NCBI GenBank assembly: GCA_036939755.1
Contig: JALLAZ010000293.1
Coordinates: forward strand, 1-17,438
Length of the DNA: 17,438 nucleotides
Reading direction: 5' to 3'
Source of the DNA: Stephanodiscus triporus
Taxonomy: Eukaryota > Bacillariophyta > Thalassiosirophyceae > Thalassiosirales > Thalassiosiraceae
Position numbers and translations under genes: made by a program. Under the pieces are notes generated by a model. It made no database searches and was not told the DNA's origin. It saw nothing but the letters and a program-made list of their open reading frames with translations. Positions 14,939-17,438 of the stretch are shown in pieces (within the stretch, counting starts at the first letter, position 1; each line of letters begins with the position of its first letter).

Positions 14939-17438
14939 TACACTTGAACCCGTCAATAAGTGCCCGTTCGTATCGTGCCCCTTCGTCAGTTCCCTTAACC
15001 AGCCAGGGTCCTGTGTACCTTGGTACGTGTGCAAGGGGAAAGACGATGGCAACTATTAGAGGCTCGAACTGGCCAGGGGCCCAAAAATTTGCGCCAGCGG
15101 GGACAGTGAAAAACACATCAGCATCCTTCCCCAAATCTTTCCTCCACATATGCGTCATCAAACGGGGGATTACAAACACGTGCGGCCACTGGGGGTGGGC
15201 CATCCGGTCCTCACAAAACAACTCCAAGGCCGTCTCCATTACTGCTGGGGCCATAAGCCACAGCCTTGCCGCCTTCAGGTTCTTGAGCTCAAACATGGTT
15301 TCGGCCGTGACTTCTTCCAAAGGGAGACCGCCCCAGTCCTCTCCTTTCTTGGTCCTCCACCAGCTCCGTACCCATGAGCTCACTGCACCCTTGGACCTCT
15401 CATCCGCCCCCAGGTTAAATGGAAGGAAGGAGAAGGGGTCTGCCCCGGCGAGCACGCCCTCTGTTAGGTCCCCTCTTGAGAGACCGTCCACCCCTGTAGC
15501 TTTCATCCTCTTCCCCGAAATGTGTAGGACTCGCAAAATGAAGCCACCATCGCGCTCCGTCTTGTGCAGTCTGAATACGATGTCGTTCAACTTCTCGCTT
15601 GGTGAGTGGCCCTTATAATACGCCCCCTCAAAAGCTGAGTTATCTGTCAGCACGAACACCTCATGTTCGAATAATGCGCCCCCTTCCGACAGCCTCTCAA
15701 TACGGTCTGTTAAGTTCTCCGCCTCCCTCACGTTTGACGACTCCTTCCTCCACTGCACCTTCCAGGGCCCGGCTTCATAATCCACGCCATACTGTTCCAC
15801 CACCGCGACCCCCTTTCCCGTCCCACTGGCGTCCCCGATGACGAAGAAAGCCGTGACGTGTTTGGCTCTATACAACTGTCTCGGGGGTTGTGGTGACTCG
15901 GTCAGCTCAAGCAAGCAAGTTATGTCCCTCCTCAGCCTTGCCACGGGTCTTACGTCTCCCGGGGGCTCGTCCGAGGGATGCTGGGGGGGGGGGCTGGCCT
16001 CTTCAGGCCCGTCCTCGTCTTCCCTTCGGCACGGAAGTCCCCGGCTGGCTGTCCAGACCGCCATCGCTCTCTCCAACTCCTCCCCCCTCAGCTTAAACCC
16101 CGATGCCCCCCGCCCGGGCCTCCAGGAATCCACTGTGAGGTGCAGGCCCTTGATGTAGGGGTTTAACCATGGGTACGTTCGCACCACATAGATTAAGAAC
16201 CCCCTGATCTCTAGGAGGCGCTGTAAGGGAAGGAGGTCCCGAGCTATCATCCCGTCCAGTTCTCGTATCAAAACTTGTGTCTTGTCCCACTTTTCCTGCG
16301 AGACCATCCCGCAAACTTGGTCTTGGTCCGTGTGCGTGACCGTGCCGGCCCACGGCCCCGGTGTCCTTGAGGCCGAGGTACGCTTTCGCGCTGCGTCTTG
16401 TACTCCGAGCCTAGCACACATAGCCGCGTAAAACCTCGCAACTCGCCAGGCTATCTCAGCGGAATGTCCTATGGCCCGCCCATCATCCACGTACACGAAA
16501 ATCTCCGCTGCGATGTGGCCGTCTACGCGTATTTTCATCACCCACGGCAAATCAGCTCTGTAGCCCGGCGACCCTGGCAAATTGAGCACGACACGGTCCC
16601 AATGAAAAGGATTCGCCACGTCCCTCCGGTCCCCATAGGCCACCAGCTTCAGACGGACCTGCCATTGAAGGCTCCTGTAAGGCGAGTCCCTGAGGCCCAT
16701 CCAGTTCCTTTCCCAGCGCTCCCACCTTGCAGGCCGTAGCTTTTCCCAAACCGCATCCTCGGCGGCCAACGAGCGTACCCCCCGGACGTCAACCCCCGAA
16801 TACTCCCGCAAACTCTTGTGAAGCCGATAATTCAGGAACTGGTCTTGTACGTCCAGATCGCATTGGAAGAAACCTGGTAATATTGCCCTCAGCGTTGCCC
16901 TAACGGTGGGCAATCCAAAGTGCGGAGCGTAGAGGACATCGTTAAGCCCACAGCTGGTCCCGTTGTAGACCATCCTAATATCTGTTGCCCCCTTGTCCAC
17001 GCTGAAGAAGCTCGTCCTGCTCTCAATCCTCCCAGCCTTAATGTATTCCAGCTTTCGTACCTTCACCACCTTAGCCCGCATCAACTCTTGCTTTGCTGGG
17101 TCCTTGTGCTTTGACTGCGGGCGGAGGTACGGGGGCCCAAACGAACCCGTGATATAGTGTGGCTGGCCATCTCTCACCTCCCTTTGATACTCCTTGGGCC
17201 AGTTCCAGAAGAGGGGCGCCGACCCCTCCAACCATTCGAACCAGTTGGCGTTTGCGCAACGACGGATGGCATCAAAACCGGCCTCCACCGTGGCCGCGCC
17301 CTCTTCCGAGTTCCGAAGCAGGGCCCATTGTTTGTTGTAGGCCAACCTGCCCTTGGCTGTCCACTCATACACTGGCCGAACGCGTCCAAACGCCATCCCC
17401 ATCCTCCAGCGGACCATCTGCGCTGGGGTGGGCAGGTT
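14697..17438 (-). CDS. Reverse transcriptase-RNase H of DIRS-like element (5' partial)
   Basis: The first ATG is at 17415-17417 (906 residues from there), but the frame stays open to the window edge, so the true start may lie outside. RT domain about 85-430: SVDKGATDIRMVYNGTSCGLND (139-159 region), motif A in CDLDVQDQFLNY (D189 likely), and the catalytic YVDD at 309-312. An acidic, proline-rich linker lies at about 465-490. RNase H domain about 520-650: D529 (GDAS), E565 (REAENL), D592 (LTDNS) and D644 (VDGLSRGD), so all four acidic positions appear present. Residues 650-870 form a further conserved-looking region (HVFVIPRLMTHMWRK, then FEPLIVAIVFPL), and the tail is strongly basic (about 873-897), possibly a nuclear-localisation signal. 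It copies element RNA to DNA. The last 242 nt or more overlap the recombinase frame. Confidence 0.85.
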   Translation of the reverse strand, partial: NLPTPAQMVRWRMGMAFGRVRPVYEWTAKGRLAYNKQWALLRNSEEGAATVEAGFDAIRRCANANWFEWLEGSAPLFWNWPKEYQREVRDGQPHYITGSFGPPYLRPQSKHKDPAKQELMRAKVVKVRKLEYIKAGRIESRTSFFSVDKGATDIRMVYNGTSCGLNDVLYAPHFGLPTVRATLRAILPGFFQCDLDVQDQFLNYRLHKSLREYSGVDVRGVRSLAAEDAVWEKLRPARWERWERNWMGLRDSPYRSLQWQVRLKLVAYGDRRDVANPFHWDRVVLNLPGSPGYRADLPWVMKIRVDGHIAAEIFVYVDDGRAIGHSAEIAWRVARFYAAMCARLGVQDAARKRTSASRTPGPWAGTVTHTDQDQVCGMVSQEKWDKTQVLIRELDGMIARDLLPLQRLLEIRGFLIYVVRTYPWLNPYIKGLHLTVDSWRPGRGASGFKLRGEELERAMAVWTASRGLPCRREDEDGPEEASPPPQHPSDEPPGDVRPVARLRRDITCLLELTESPQPPRQLYRAKHVTAFFVIGDASGTGKGVAVVEQYGVDYEAGPWKVQWRKESSNVREAENLTDRIERLSEGGALFEHEVFVLTDNSAFEGAYYKGHSPSEKLNDIVFRLHKTERDGGFILRVLHISGKRMKATGVDGLSRGDLTEGVLAGADPFSFLPFNLGADERSKGAVSSWVRSWWRTKKGEDWGGLPLEEVTAETMFELKNLKAARLWLMAPAVMETALELFCEDRMAHPQWPHVFVIPRLMTHMWRKDLGKDADVFFTVPAGANFWAPGQFEPLIVAIVFPLAHVPRYTGPWLVKGTDEGARYERALIDGFKCNDTGELHELGGSVQRVWEDAASGSRAVLQQLLAWAGGFPPVQKCLVRSVLPRSRKRSLSETGQERRRKRLRPGPGYTRVA

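Larger units (their letters stand above)
13430..17438 (-). mobile_element. DIRS-like tyrosine-recombinase retrotransposon (partial, right end cut by window)
   Basis: Two long overlapping minus-strand frames encode RT-RNase H and then a tyrosine recombinase. That pairing, with the recombinase frame overlapping the end of the RT frame, is the hallmark of DIRS-type (YR) retrotransposons, which lack DDE integrase and LTRs and integrate as circles. No gag gene, terminal inverted repeats or split direct repeats can be seen: the 5' end lies beyond 17438 and the 3' end somewhere below 13430. Both frames are uninterrupted and visibly more GC-rich than the neighbouring copia remnant, suggesting a recent or intact copy. 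Clade assignment (DIRS, PAT, Ngaro-like or a separate algal group) needs a phylogeny. Confidence 0.75.

Noticed and set aside
14710..15618. 302-codon plus-strand open frame
   Set aside because: Antisense to the RT-RNase H frame; no domain, and explained by the GC-rich codon use of the real gene.
1..17438. Search by eye for tRNA, rRNA, CRISPR or bacterial operon features
   Set aside because: No tRNA A/B boxes with acceptor pairing, rRNA sequence or spaced identical repeats were seen; introns and retroelements show nuclear eukaryotic DNA.

Overview
The window looks like nuclear DNA of a eukaryotic alga, most probably a diatom. The evidence is a Ty1/copia retrotransposon of the kind abundant in diatoms (CoDi type), a heat-shock-factor (HSF) type DNA-binding protein (a family greatly expanded in diatoms) with an ordinary GT-AG intron, and a proline/serine-rich secreted protein with a GPI-like tail. 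Two compact host-type genes lie among mobile-element remains. Every coding unit I can support is on the minus strand. The diatom call is an inference; no rRNA or organelle marker is present.

Layout. 1-1317: no recognisable gene; pyrimidine-rich simple repeats (about 281-780) and a strong hairpin (1057-1115). About 1318-5300: a degenerate, minus-strand copia element in the order gag, protease, integrase, reverse transcriptase, with several frameshifts, no RNase H and no LTRs seen. 5614-7989: an AT-rich, gene-free block bounded by two diverged direct repeats of about 340 bp; it also holds a 151-bp tandem duplication and a 118-bp fold-back. 7990-9038: nothing recognisable. 9039-9590: small secreted, probably GPI-anchored protein. 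9591-10629: simple-sequence intergenic DNA. 10630-11635: two-exon HSF-like gene whose recognition helix lacks the usual residues. 11636-13429: intergenic DNA with hairpins, and probably the 3' flank of the next element. 13430-17438: two long, overlapping, uninterrupted frames forming most of a DIRS-like retrotransposon (reverse transcriptase plus RNase H, then a cysteine-rich domain joined to a tyrosine recombinase).

The most notable system is the 13.4-17.4 kb element. It pairs a reverse transcriptase/RNase H with a tyrosine recombinase instead of a DDE integrase, so it would be expected to integrate through a circular DNA intermediate. Both frames are open and the RT and RNase H key residues are present, so the copy may be young. 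It runs off the right edge of the window, so its 5' end, any gag gene and its terminal repeats cannot be judged here. The HSF-like gene and the GPI-like gene are independent of each other and of the transposons as far as the sequence shows.
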